64,000 nucleotides of DNA from Streptomyces sp. HD (GTDB lineage: Bacteria > Actinomycetota > Actinomycetes > Streptomycetales > Streptomycetaceae). The notes below the pieces were generated by a model that was not told the DNA's origin, made no database searches, and saw nothing but the letters and a program-made list of their open reading frames with translations. The stretch spans positions 1 to 64,000 of the forward strand of contig NZ_JAQMYP010000003.1 of the NCBI RefSeq assembly GCF_028369295.1. Reading direction: 5' to 3'. Both the position numbers and the translations under genes were made by a program. Every line of letters begins with the position of its first letter. Positions within the stretch are counted from its first letter, which is position 1. Positions 18,485 through 26,538 of the stretch are shown in pieces.

Positions 18485-19531
18485 GTGAAGTCGCTCTTCG
18501 GCACGCTCGCCGACGGCACGAAGGTCCACAGCTGGGCGCTGGCCAACGGCGGCACCCGGATGAAGGTCCTCTCCTACGGCGGCATCGTGCAGTCCCTGGA
18601 GGTCCCGGACCGGCGCGGCCGGTACGCCAACATCTCCCTGGGCTTCGACAACATCGAGGACTACGTCGCCAAGAGCCCGTACTTCGGCGCGCTGATCGGC
18701 CGCTACGGCAACCGCATCGGCGAGGGCAGGTTCACCCTGGACGGCAAGGCCTACCAGCTCTCCGTCAACGACGGCGAGAACAGCCTGCACGGCGGCGCCA
18801 AGGGCTTCGACAAGCGCGTGTGGGACATCGAGCCGTTCACCAAGGGCTCCGACGTCGGCCTGCACCTGCACTACACCTCCGTCGACGGCGAGATGGGCTA
18901 CCCGGGCACGCTCAAGGTGAAGGTGACGTACACCCTCACCAAGCACGGCGACTGGCGCATCGACTACGAGGCCACCACCGACCAGGCCACGGTCGTCAAC
19001 CTCACCAGCCACGTGTACTGGAACCTCGCGGGCGAGGGCAGCGGCACGATCGAGAACCACGAGCTGAAGATCGCCGGGTCCCGCTACACCCCCGTCGACT
19101 CGGGCCTCGTCCCCACCGGTGAGCCGGCCCCCGTCGCGGGCACCCCCTTCGACTTCCTCCGCACCAGGCGAATCGGCGAGCACCTGCGCGAAGCCCACCA
19201 GCAGCTGCTGTACGCCCAGGGCATCGACCACAACTGGGTGCTGGACAAGGGCATCTCGCCGCGCCCCGAGTGGTGCGCCACGCTGAAGGACCCGTCCTCC
19301 GGCCGCACCCTGCGCATGGCGACCACCGAGCCGGGCCTGCAGTTCTACTCCGGCAACTTCCTCGACGGCACGCTCGTCGGTTCGGGCGGCAACGTCTACC
19401 GGCAGGGCGACGCGCTGTGCCTGGAGACGCAGCACTTCCCGGACTCGCCGAACCAGCCGTCGTTCCCGTCGACGGTGCTGCGCCCCGGGCAGACGTACCG
19501 TTCGACGACGGTGCACTCGTTCACCTGCTGA
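18485..19531 (+). CDS. galM: Aldose 1-epimerase (mutarotase)
   Basis: A 348-residue galactose mutarotase-like enzyme that interconverts alpha and beta anomers of aldoses. The family features GRYGNRI, the HGG of NSLHGGAKGFDK, the catalytic histidine region NLTSHVYWNL and the C-terminal catalytic Glu in LETQHF are all visible. The GTG at 18485 is the best start, with AGAGAGG upstream; earlier codons would read through the terminator. It sits directly behind the ChvE/Ggu importer, where it probably converts the imported sugar to the anomer used by the first catabolic enzyme. Confidence 0.92.
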   Translation: MKSLFGTLADGTKVHSWALANGGTRMKVLSYGGIVQSLEVPDRRGRYANISLGFDNIEDYVAKSPYFGALIGRYGNRIGEGRFTLDGKAYQLSVNDGENSLHGGAKGFDKRVWDIEPFTKGSDVGLHLHYTSVDGEMGYPGTLKVKVTYTLTKHGDWRIDYEATTDQATVVNLTSHVYWNLAGEGSGTIENHELKIAGSRYTPVDSGLVPTGEPAPVAGTPFDFLRTRRIGEHLREAHQQLLYAQGIDHNWVLDKGISPRPEWCATLKDPSSGRTLRMATTEPGLQFYSGNFLDGTLVGSGGNVYRQGDALCLETQHFPDSPNQPSFPSTVLRPGQTYRSTTVHSFTC

Positions 19532-19658
19532 CGGATCTTCACAGGTGGCACACAAGTTCTCACCGATTTCTCAGTGGTTGAACAGCGCCACCCCAGCCTC
19601 CGTATGTATGGGCGGCCCGTGCTCCCCCGCGCGGGCCACCCAAACACGGAGGTTCCAT

Positions 19659-21317
19659 GTGGCCGACAACGTCACCTCGCTGTTCCGCAGCACCGCGGCA
19701 CACAGCCCGTCAATGGCGGCGCTGACGCGGGAGGGCGGCGACGGGGCCGGTCCGGTCGACTTCTGCATTCCCTGCAACCCGTACTTCCCGACGCCGGAGA
19801 TGTTCCAGGACATGGCGTCCCGGTTGCGGGACATCATCACGTACTACCCGAGCAGCGCCGACACGATCACCGCCGAACTGTGCAGCCTGCTCCAGCTTCC
19901 GCCGCAGTGCGTGGCGATGGGCAACGGATCCACCGAGCTGATCACCTGGATCGATCACCTGCTGGTCCGTGAGTCCCTCGCCATCCCCGTCCCCACGTTC
20001 GGCCGCTGGACCGACCAGCCGATGGAGACCGGCAAGCGGGTCGACATGTTCCCGCTGCAGGAGTCCAGCGGTTTCGCCCTGGACCTCGCCCAGTACGCCG
20101 AGTTCATCCGCGCCCGCGGGACGCGGGTCGCGGTGATCTGCAACCCGAACAACCCCGACGGCGGCTACCTCCACAAGCACGCGCTCGTGCAGTTCATGGA
20201 CGCGATGGCCGACCTGGACCTGGTCATCATCGACGAGTCCTTCCTGGAGTTCGCCGACGCCGAGCAGGAGCCGTCGGTCGTCCAGGAGGCGATGCTCCGC
20301 CCGAACGTCATCGTCCTGCGCTCCCTCGGCAAGAACTTCGGTCTGCACGGCATCCGCTTCGGCTATCTGGTCGCCAACCCGGCGCTCGCGGGCATGGTCC
20401 GCTCGATGCTGCCCAAGTGGAACCTCAACGCCTTCGCCGAGCACGTGGTGTTCATGCTGAAGGAGCACGGAGCCGAGTACGCGCAGAGCCTGCACCAGGT
20501 GCGGCGCGACCGTCTCGACATGGCCAGCCATCTGGCCCAGCTGCCCGGTCTGACGGTCTATCCGTCACAGGGCAACTTCCTCTTCGTGCGCCTCCCCGTG
20601 GGCGCCGAGGGCACGGTGGTCCGGGACCGGCTGCTCACCGAGCACCGGATCCTGGTCCGCGAGTGCGGCAACAAGATCGGTTCGTCCAGCCGCTTCCTGC
20701 GACTCGTGGTGCGCCCCCAGGTGGACGTGCGTCGCCTGGTGTCCGGCCTGGAACAGGTGCTCTACGGGACCAGGAGGGGAGCCGCCGTACCCGAGCTCGG
20801 TACAGGGACCAACTACAGCTCGGGTACGGCGGCCGTGGACCGCTTGGTCAGCTCCACCAACGGCGCCGGGATGCCCGGCATCGCCGCGCAGGCGATGGCC
20901 GCAGCGATGCCCGCGCCCGCGCCTGCGGCGCCTCAGCCGCAGGGGGTGCCGCAGGATACCGGCATGCCGATGCCCGCGCCGGCTCCGGTGGCCCCGATGC
21001 CGGCGCCCGCCCCGGCCCCTGCTCCAGCCCCGGCCCCTGCTCCCGCACCCGTCGCCCCCATGCCGGCTCCCGCACCCGTCGCCCCCATGCCGGCTCCCGC
21101 ACCCGTCGCTCCCGCGCCGATGCCGTTCCCGTCGCCCGTGGCGCCGGCCGCGGCCGCGGTGCCCGCACCCACCCCGCCCGGGGTGCCGGCTCGGGGTGGG
21201 CTCACGGCCGCGCAGGTGCGGGGTACGACGGGTCCGGGGCTCACTCCCGCACCGGCCACCGGGTGGCCGAACGCGCAGAGTTGGCCGAATCCGGCAGGGA
21301 TGGGACAGGCCGGGTAG
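19659..21317 (+). CDS. HisC-like PLP aminotransferase with Pro/Ala-rich C-terminal tail
   Basis: A 552-residue protein. Residues 1 to about 375 form a fold-type I aminotransferase of the histidinol-phosphate class: CNPNNPDGG (161-169), IIDESF (190-195) and PLP lysine K225 in RSLGKNFG. Normal HisC enzymes stop there. This one continues for about 175 residues of Pro, Ala and Met repeats and a TGWPNAQSW end. The GTG at 19659 follows GGAGG by 7 nt. It is monocistronic. The tail may be a disordered interaction or localisation segment. The substrate is unknown, and a true histidine-pathway role is unlikely because no his genes are near. Confidence 0.88.
   Translation: MADNVTSLFRSTAAHSPSMAALTREGGDGAGPVDFCIPCNPYFPTPEMFQDMASRLRDIITYYPSSADTITAELCSLLQLPPQCVAMGNGSTELITWIDHLLVRESLAIPVPTFGRWTDQPMETGKRVDMFPLQESSGFALDLAQYAEFIRARGTRVAVICNPNNPDGGYLHKHALVQFMDAMADLDLVIIDESFLEFADAEQEPSVVQEAMLRPNVIVLRSLGKNFGLHGIRFGYLVANPALAGMVRSMLPKWNLNAFAEHVVFMLKEHGAEYAQSLHQVRRDRLDMASHLAQLPGLTVYPSQGNFLFVRLPVGAEGTVVRDRLLTEHRILVRECGNKIGSSSRFLRLVVRPQVDVRRLVSGLEQVLYGTRRGAAVPELGTGTNYSSGTAAVDRLVSSTNGAGMPGIAAQAMAAAMPAPAPAAPQPQGVPQDTGMPMPAPAPVAPMPAPAPAPAPAPAPAPAPVAPMPAPAPVAPMPAPAPVAPAPMPFPSPVAPAAAAVPAPTPPGVPARGGLTAAQVRGTTGPGLTPAPATGWPNAQSWPNPAGMGQAG
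21060..21113 (+). repeat. 27-bp tandem coding repeat in the aminotransferase tail
   Basis: Two copies (21060-21086 and 21087-21113) with one mismatch each encode MPAPAPVAP. Degenerate copies extend upstream to about 20960. The repeat builds the Pro/Ala tail and is a likely site of length variation between strains. Confidence 0.8.
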
Positions 21318-21561
21318 CGCCCGCGCTGAAGGCGGTGCGGTCGGACGACGTCTTGGCGGCGATGCCGCCGCCGGTCGCGTACAGCAGGTACTGGCCCGAC
21401 GAGGTGCGGAGCATCGTCGGGTCGTGCGTGACGACGGAGCCGGTGACCCGGCCGGGGTTGGGGTAGGCCGACGCCGAGGACGGGATCAGGGCGAGGAGGG
21501 CGGCGGCGGGGAGGGCGAGGAGGGCGGTGCGCCTGCGGGGAGTGCGGAGGGTGCGGCTCAT
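21241..21561 (-). pseudogene. GH43 arabinanase N-terminal remnant
   Basis: The ATG at 21561 has an ideal AAGGAGG. It opens a signal peptide (Arg-rich, then LLALPAAALLALIPSSASA) and the first part of a GH43 endo-arabinanase: GSVVTHDPTMLRTSSGQYLL, with the catalytic Asp of HDP, and a TGGGIAAKTSSDRTAF-like strand. After about residue 83 the similarity stops. The frame runs on into sequence antisense to the aminotransferase 3' end, ending at 21241. Full-length family members exceed 300 residues, so this is a deletion remnant that still has a promoter and ribosome binding site. Confidence 0.75.
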
Positions 21562-21625
21562 GCGGGTCCTCCTTGAGTGCGGGGGCTCCTGTCGCCCGAG
21601 ATGGCGTCCTACATCTCGGACAATG

Positions 21626-21671
21626 CTCGTAAGTTCGAACGGACCGTAGAATCGGATCACTTGCACGTCAA
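21626..21671 (-). promoter_or_regulatory. Promoter of the truncated GH43 gene with palindrome-like site
   Basis: On the minus strand TTGACG (21666-21671) and TACGGT (21643-21648) are 17 bp apart. Immediately downstream lies CTCGTAAGTTCGAA (21626-21639, plus-strand reading), matching 11 of 14 positions of TTCGAAATTTCGAA. The -10 and following bases closely resemble the promoter at 36062-36090 before the arabinan transporter remnant. Confidence 0.6.
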
Positions 21672-21793
21672 TGGTCCGGGCAGCCCCAACTCACCCGCCC
21701 CGGCCGCGTTTCCCACACCGTTTATTCACGGTGTAATCGGTCCGTCACTCCTTATGCTTGGGTGTCGGCTGAACACACTCGGGGGACGAGACA

Positions 21794-23575
21794 GTGACCC
21801 AGCAGAACTCGGTGACCCGGCAAGCCCCGACGCCGCACCGCACCGCCCCGCACGCCAGCGAGGCGACGCGACTGCTGTGCGCCGGTACCTACCTCGACGA
21901 GACGTACCGCCGCACGGTGATAGAGGAGCTCTACGTCCACGACGAACGCATCGTCGCCCCCTCGTTCGGCTTCGACGCGGCCCGCGTCCTGGCCCACGCC
22001 CTGCGCGCGCAGCGCCTGCAACTGGGCTGGGCGGCGGCGGTGCTGGCGCTGTGGATCGTCGGTGTGCCGCTCACCAACTGGCTCAGCCTGATGTTCCTGC
22101 TGCCGGTGGCGCTGATGTACCTGGCCACCAGGGTGCGCGGACCGGCCCCACGGCCCGCCTGGTACCGCCGCGCCCCGGCCTGGATCCTGCGCCTGTACGC
22201 GCGCCTCTCCGTGGTCTACGCCGTACTGACGCTGTACTCGCGCGCCACCGAGGACTACGACCTGCTGGAGTCGGTCAGCGACCTCTCGAACTTCCTCCTG
22301 GTCCCCGGCCTGACGCTCCAGCAGGCGATCCTCGAAACGTCTCGCCTCAACGCCTGGATCGCGCTGTTGCTGCCGCTGCTGGTGGCGCTGGGCGTCGGCG
22401 TCGAGCGCCACCAGTTCTCCCGTGCGCTGGCCGGCGAGCTGTCCCGTCCGAAGTTCCCCGACGCGGCCGCCGACCCCGCCGAACGGACCACGCAGGGCGG
22501 CCGCTTCCACCACCTTCGGGACCGCATCCGCACCGAGCAGAGCGCCGGGCTGGTGATGTACCGGGCGGACCGTCCGTTCTGCGGCGCGGGATCCCCGTAC
22601 GACACCTGGTCCCTGTCGGTCGAGCTGCGCCCCCGCGACGACCTCGCCAAGCCCGCACTCCCCCTGGACAACGACACGATCCTCAACCGCATCAGGCCCC
22701 TGCTGGAGGCCCTGCGCGAGCCGTCGACCGCCCGCACCCCGAAGGGAGCGGCGGCGGTGCGGGACCGTCTGCGCCAGCTCCAGATCGACGAGTGCGTCTT
22801 CCTCCCGGTGGACGGACTGCCCGGCAGACAGTACGCCCCTTACGCCCCCGGCCAGTTCGAGGAGCACCGCGCCCGCGCCGTCGAGGAGGGCGGTGAGACC
22901 CGGCGCCACTTCCTGCGCGTACAGGTGGGCGGCTGGGAGGAGGAGCTGGTCACGACCGTCTTCGTCCGCGTCCACACCCAGGGCGGCATGCTGATGCTGG
23001 AGGTCGCGCCGCACGTCCTGCGCCCGGTACGGCCGCAGTTCCGCGAAGCCGACCGGCTGGCCCACGACTTCCTGCACGCCAACCCGCTCGGCAAGGCGGT
23101 CTGGGCCCTGTCCCGGGTCCCGCACACCGCCGGCGAGTCCGTGGTCACCGTATGGCGGACCCTCACCCTGCTGGGCCGGGTGGTCTCCCGGGGCTCGGGA
23201 CGGGCGATGCCGGACGGGCCGTCCGTGTCGATCCGCGAGCTCGGCTCGGACGACGAGGCGTCACTGTTCCAGGAGATGGACCACCAGCGCTACCTCAAGA
23301 CGATCCAGGACCGGGTGGCCAACGGCGTACGCCGCGCACTGCGCGAGGCCGGCTACCGCACCGAGGAGTTCGAGCAGAAGGTCATCAACGTCAGCAACGG
23401 CGGCGTGCTGATCGAGCAGGCCAGCGGAGCGTTTGCCTTCGGCGAGCACGGTGAGGCCAACAACTGGGAGGCCGAGCGCCGGAGTACCGGGCATTCGGCC
23501 GTCGGGAATTCGGGAGCCGGAAGTTCGGGAGCCGGGAATTCGGCAGGGATGGAGGGAAACAGTGGCAGCGGATGA
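21794..23575 (+). CDS. Membrane protein with C-terminal GAFAFG/ANN motif
   Basis: A 593-residue protein of unknown function. Hydrophobic helices lie at about 77-94, 95-113 and 186-203. A long cytoplasmic-looking alpha/beta region (about 210-480) follows. A C-terminal segment ending in a Ser/Gly/Asn-rich tail contains VLIEQASGAFAFGEHGEANN (about 538-557). The same GAFAFG....ANN.EA pattern is in the product of the next gene, whose start lies inside this one (14-bp overlap). Matching short Gly/Asn/aromatic motifs at the ends of neighbouring proteins are typical of prion- or amyloid-like signalling partners; that reading is inference. The GTG at 21794 follows GGGGGA. Confidence 0.8.
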   Translation: MTQQNSVTRQAPTPHRTAPHASEATRLLCAGTYLDETYRRTVIEELYVHDERIVAPSFGFDAARVLAHALRAQRLQLGWAAAVLALWIVGVPLTNWLSLMFLLPVALMYLATRVRGPAPRPAWYRRAPAWILRLYARLSVVYAVLTLYSRATEDYDLLESVSDLSNFLLVPGLTLQQAILETSRLNAWIALLLPLLVALGVGVERHQFSRALAGELSRPKFPDAAADPAERTTQGGRFHHLRDRIRTEQSAGLVMYRADRPFCGAGSPYDTWSLSVELRPRDDLAKPALPLDNDTILNRIRPLLEALREPSTARTPKGAAAVRDRLRQLQIDECVFLPVDGLPGRQYAPYAPGQFEEHRARAVEEGGETRRHFLRVQVGGWEEELVTTVFVRVHTQGGMLMLEVAPHVLRPVRPQFREADRLAHDFLHANPLGKAVWALSRVPHTAGESVVTVWRTLTLLGRVVSRGSGRAMPDGPSVSIRELGSDDEASLFQEMDHQRYLKTIQDRVANGVRRALREAGYRTEEFEQKVINVSNGGVLIEQASGAFAFGEHGEANNWEAERRSTGHSAVGNSGAGSSGAGNSAGMEGNSGSG

Positions 23576-23945
23576 GGAGAAGCCGGGCAGCGGCTCCCAG
23601 CACATCCACATCGGCTCGGCGAAGGGGGCGTTCGCCTTCGGCGGGAACAGCGTGGCGAACAACTACGAGGCCCCGCCGCAGCAGCCGACCGACGAGCAGC
23701 AGCAACTGCTCCAGCTGGTAGGGCAGTTGCGCGAGGAGCTCCGGTCCTTCGCCGTGAGCCCCGAGACCTCCCGGCTGACAGACAGGCTCGACGAGACGCA
23801 GGGCGAGATCCAGAACACCGGCGAGGCCAGCCCGAGCAGCCTGACCCGCCTGCGCCAGGCCCTCCAGGACGCGGCCACGGCGGTGGGCCTGGCGGCGTCG
23901 GGGGCAGCGGTGGCACAGGCGGTGACGGCCCTGTTGGGAGGATGA
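23562..23945 (+). CDS. Small protein with N-terminal GAFAFG/ANN motif
   Basis: A 127-residue protein. Near the N-terminus lies HIHIGSAKGAFAFGGNSVAN (residues 14-33), matching the C-terminal motif of the upstream membrane protein at GAFAFG, ANN and EA. A charged helical region (about 42-95, likely coiled coil or helical bundle) follows. The C-terminus has a small-residue hydrophobic helix, AVGLAASGAAVAQAVTALLG, that could insert in a membrane. The GTG at 23562 has GGAGGG upstream and overlaps the preceding gene by 14 bp. The shared motif and coupling suggest direct interaction, possibly homotypic, with the upstream product, with the helical part as effector or adaptor. Confidence 0.8.
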   Translation: MAADEEKPGSGSQHIHIGSAKGAFAFGGNSVANNYEAPPQQPTDEQQQLLQLVGQLREELRSFAVSPETSRLTDRLDETQGEIQNTGEASPSSLTRLRQALQDAATAVGLAASGAAVAQAVTALLGG

Positions 23946-23962
23946 CGGAGGGTGGCGGCGGA

Positions 23963-24853
23963 ATGAGCGGCATATCGGGGGACGGCGGGGCGTCGGGGGG
24001 CGGCGGCATCCGCTGGAACGACGAGACGCAGAGCTGGGAGGCGGCGGGCGGTTCGGGGGCGCCGGTCCCACCGACGGCACCGCCTCCGCCGGTGCCCTCG
24101 TACGCCCCGCCGGTACCGGCCGAGGGGCAGGGCGAGGACCCGACGTACACGGTGACGCCGCCGCCCGCCCCGTTACCGAGGTCACGCCGCACGACGGCGA
24201 TCATCGCGGGCGTGACGGTCGCGGTGGTCGCGGGGGCGGTGGCCTTCGGCGTGCTGGCGTTGCAGGACGACGACGCGGGGACGGACGTGAGCGCATCACC
24301 GACGGCTACGGCGAGTTCCACCACAGGTGCGGGTGGCGGCGTGCCCACGGACACGGCCGGCACCTGGTCCACGGAGTCGCCGTCGCTGTCGACGTCACCG
24401 TCCCCGACCTCTGACGTGCCGTCGGGATACACGCTCCAGGAGGACACGGCGGGCTTCACGATCGCCGTACCGGAAGGCTGGGAACGCCAGGAGAAGACCA
24501 ACGGCGTCTTCTACAACTCCCCCGGCGACGTCAGCCTGGTGCAGATCTACACCGACACGGAGGGAAGCCGGACTCCGTACGAGTCGCTGCGCAATACGTC
24601 GAAGACCCTGAGCGCGAACGAGAACTACCGCCAACTCAGCCTCCAGGAGGCCCCGGACGGCCCCGGTGAGCAGGCGGCGGAACTGATCTACGCGTACGAC
24701 CGCCCGGACGGCACCCGGCGCCAGGTCGTGGACCGCGCGTTCGTGGCCGAGAACGGCACGCAGTACGCGGTGCTGGTGGCGGGGCCGGAGAAGATCTGGC
24801 CACGGCAGCGGGAGACTCTCCAGGTGGCGTTGACCTACTTCTCGGCGCCGTGA
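23963..24853 (+). CDS. Single-pass membrane protein with exported C-terminal domain
   Basis: A 296-residue protein. A Gly/Pro-rich cytoplasmic segment containing IRWNDETQSWE is followed by one transmembrane helix (about residues 80-98, TTAIIAGVTVAVVAGAVAFG) and a Ser/Thr-rich linker. The globular exterior domain begins GFTIAVPEGWER and resembles the extracellular parts of some actinobacterial Ser/Thr kinases and lipoproteins. No kinase domain is present. I chose the ATG at 23963 because GGAGGG lies 10 nt upstream. The ATG at 23942 overlaps the previous stop but has its Shine-Dalgarno abutting it. It is the third gene of the GAFAFG operon; the function is unknown. Confidence 0.8.
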   Translation: MSGISGDGGASGGGGIRWNDETQSWEAAGGSGAPVPPTAPPPPVPSYAPPVPAEGQGEDPTYTVTPPPAPLPRSRRTTAIIAGVTVAVVAGAVAFGVLALQDDDAGTDVSASPTATASSTTGAGGGVPTDTAGTWSTESPSLSTSPSPTSDVPSGYTLQEDTAGFTIAVPEGWERQEKTNGVFYNSPGDVSLVQIYTDTEGSRTPYESLRNTSKTLSANENYRQLSLQEAPDGPGEQAAELIYAYDRPDGTRRQVVDRAFVAENGTQYAVLVAGPEKIWPRQRETLQVALTYFSAP

Positions 24854-25302
24854 CCTCGCCATAGATCGACTTCGACGCGAACGGTCTTTCCGGGCGCCGG
24901 CTCACGGTCCACCACCTCCCAGCGATCCGCCAGGGCGTCGACCAGGACGAGTCCGCGGCCGTGTTCGTCGAGGGGGTGGGGAGGTCGTACGTCGCCGGGT
25001 TTCGGGGGGCGGGGCTCGGTACGGGTGTCGCTGACCTCGATACGGACGCTGCCGGTCGGCAGCGACAGCCGCAGCTCGAAGTCCCGTCCCGGGACGCGGC
25101 CGTGGGTGACGGCGTTGGCGGCCAGTTCGGCGACGATCACGGCGGCGGCCTCGGAGGTGTAGCTCCCGTGGGGGATGCCCCAGGCGTGGAGCTGGGTGAG
25201 GGCCAGGTGCCGGGCCAGGCGGGCGCCTCGGGGAGTGGCGCTGAGGCGCTGGGTGAACACACGTACGGTGACGGGAGGTTGGGGGGTGCGTGGTGCTGGC
25301 AT
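24835..25302 (-). CDS. RsbW/SpoIIAB-like ATP-binding regulatory protein
   Basis: A 155-residue HATPase_c_2 protein. The N-box ELAANAVTHG (59-68) and G-box DEHGRGLVLV (112-121) are intact. Such proteins act as anti-sigma factors or serine kinases in partner-switching, and Streptomyces carries many orphan copies of uncertain target. It converges on the preceding operon with an 19-bp 3' overlap and is divergent from the XRE gene at 25433. The shared gap contains a 10-bp inverted repeat. Orphan ATPase, XRE/DUF5753 and DUF397 genes often occur together in Streptomyces, and a joint regulatory unit is plausible. Confidence 0.88.
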   Translation of the reverse strand: MPAPRTPQPPVTVRVFTQRLSATPRGARLARHLALTQLHAWGIPHGSYTSEAAAVIVAELAANAVTHGRVPGRDFELRLSLPTGSVRIEVSDTRTEPRPPKPGDVRPPHPLDEHGRGLVLVDALADRWEVVDREPAPGKTVRVEVDLWRGHGAEK

Positions 25303-25347
25303 GGGCTCAATCTGGCGGGTTCGCGGGGCAGTTCACCAGGTGAGCGG

Positions 25348-25372
25348 CGCGTACGCTGCGGGAGCGTACGCG
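25348..25372. promoter_or_regulatory. Inverted repeat in the ATPase/XRE divergent promoter region
   Basis: CGCGTACGCT (25348-25357) and AGCGTACGCG (25363-25372) are perfect inverted arms with a 5-bp spacer, 46 bp from one start codon and 61 bp from the other. The size and symmetry suit a dimeric HTH protein, most simply the XRE regulator encoded at 25433. Confidence 0.55.
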
Positions 25373-25432
25373 GTTACGCGCTGGACAGTACTTGTGACCA
25401 CCCGTAACCATGTGCGCGGGAGGTGACCGACG

Positions 25433-26281
25433 GTGGTCGATGGTGCGGTGGGGACGGGTGCGGTTGCGGGCGGCGAGCCTGAGTCCTCGGACAGTCTGCG
25501 GACGTTCGGGGCGGTCGTGCAAGCGTTGCGGGAGCATGCCGGGTTGAGCCGGGAGGAGTTCGGCGACCAGGTGGGGCTCTCCAAGCACACGGTCGCGTCG
25601 ATCGAGCAGGGACGACGGATGCCGGACCCGAGGTTCGGCGAGCGGGCGGAGGGGGTGCTGGGGAACACGGGGGCCTTGACGAGGGCGGAGCGGCATCTGG
25701 CTCGGCAGCCAGGGTTGGCGGCGTGGTTTCGGCAATGGGCTCGACTGGAGACGACTGCGATCACGCTGTGCACCTACGAGTGCCGGATGATCCCCGGCCT
25801 GCTTCAGACGAAGGCATACGTGCAGGCGTTGGCCGCCGACCAGTTGCCACCCTTGGACGACCCACAGATCGAGGAGCGGTGGGCTGCGCGGGCAGAGCGG
25901 CAGCAACTGCTGCGGGAGCGTCCCAACACGGCGTTCAGCTTCATCCTCGAAGAGCACCCGTTCCTGCGACGCACGGGTGGGGTGGAGGTGACGCGCGCAC
26001 TCATCGATCACGTACTGGAGATCGCCAAGCTGCGGAATGTCGAGATCCAGATCATGCCCCTCGTGCAGGAATCGCACGCCGGGCTTCAGGGGCCCATGCG
26101 GCTTCTCGAAACCCCGGAGAACAAGTGGTTCGCCTACTGCGAGGGGCAGGAGAGCGGGCAGTTGGTCTCCGACCGGAAACTGGTCAGCGTGCTCCAAAGC
26201 CGGTATGCCAGGATGCGTTCACAGGCTCTCACCCCGAAGGACTCCATGAGCCTGTTGCAGCGGATGCGAGGAGACCTATGA
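25433..26281 (+). CDS. XRE-family regulator with DUF5753 sensor domain
   Basis: A 282-residue protein. The N-terminal HTH (about 26-80) includes GLSREEFGDQVGLSKHTVAS. The DUF5753 domain (about 95-275) has the typical ITLCTYECRMIPGLLQTKAY and FILEEHPFLRR segments. These regulators pair with DUF397 proteins, here encoded by the overlapping next gene (ATGA at 26278), and in Streptomyces influence development and antibiotic production. The GTG at 25433 follows GGGAGG. An inverted repeat at 25348-25372 may be its operator. Confidence 0.92.
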   Translation: MVDGAVGTGAVAGGEPESSDSLRTFGAVVQALREHAGLSREEFGDQVGLSKHTVASIEQGRRMPDPRFGERAEGVLGNTGALTRAERHLARQPGLAAWFRQWARLETTAITLCTYECRMIPGLLQTKAYVQALAADQLPPLDDPQIEERWAARAERQQLLRERPNTAFSFILEEHPFLRRTGGVEVTRALIDHVLEIAKLRNVEIQIMPLVQESHAGLQGPMRLLETPENKWFAYCEGQESGQLVSDRKLVSVLQSRYARMRSQALTPKDSMSLLQRMRGDL

Positions 26282-26538
26282 GTACGTCCGAACTGTCCTG
26301 GTTCAAGAGCAGCTACAGCAGCGCATCCGGCGACGACTGTGTCGAAGTGGCCCTCGCCTGGCACAAGTCCAGCTACAGCAGCGGCGGCGACTGCGACTGC
26401 GTCGAGGTCGCCACCTGCCCCCACACCATCCACGTCCGCGACTCCAAGGCACCGGAGGAGCGTCAGCTGGCAGTTTCGTCGGAGACCTGGACGGCGTTCA
26501 TCTCGTCTTCCGTGATCGCCCTGAATACATGCAGGTGA
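26278..26538 (+). CDS. DUF397 protein with duplicated N-terminal half-motif
   Basis: An 86-residue DUF397 protein, partner of the XRE/DUF5753 regulator and overlapping it by 4 bp. The DUF397 signature W-x-KSSYSS...CVEVA appears twice in tandem (WFKSSYSSASGDDCVEVA at about 8-25, then WHKSSYSSGGDCDCVEVA at about 28-45). It then continues with HIHVRDSK and the W-x-AF end motif. The duplication is unusual; most relatives have one copy. The last 76 bp overlap the 3' end of the converging NACHT gene on the other strand. Confidence 0.88.
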   Translation: MSTSELSWFKSSYSSASGDDCVEVALAWHKSSYSSGGDCDCVEVATCPHTIHVRDSKAPEERQLAVSSETWTAFISSSVIALNTCR

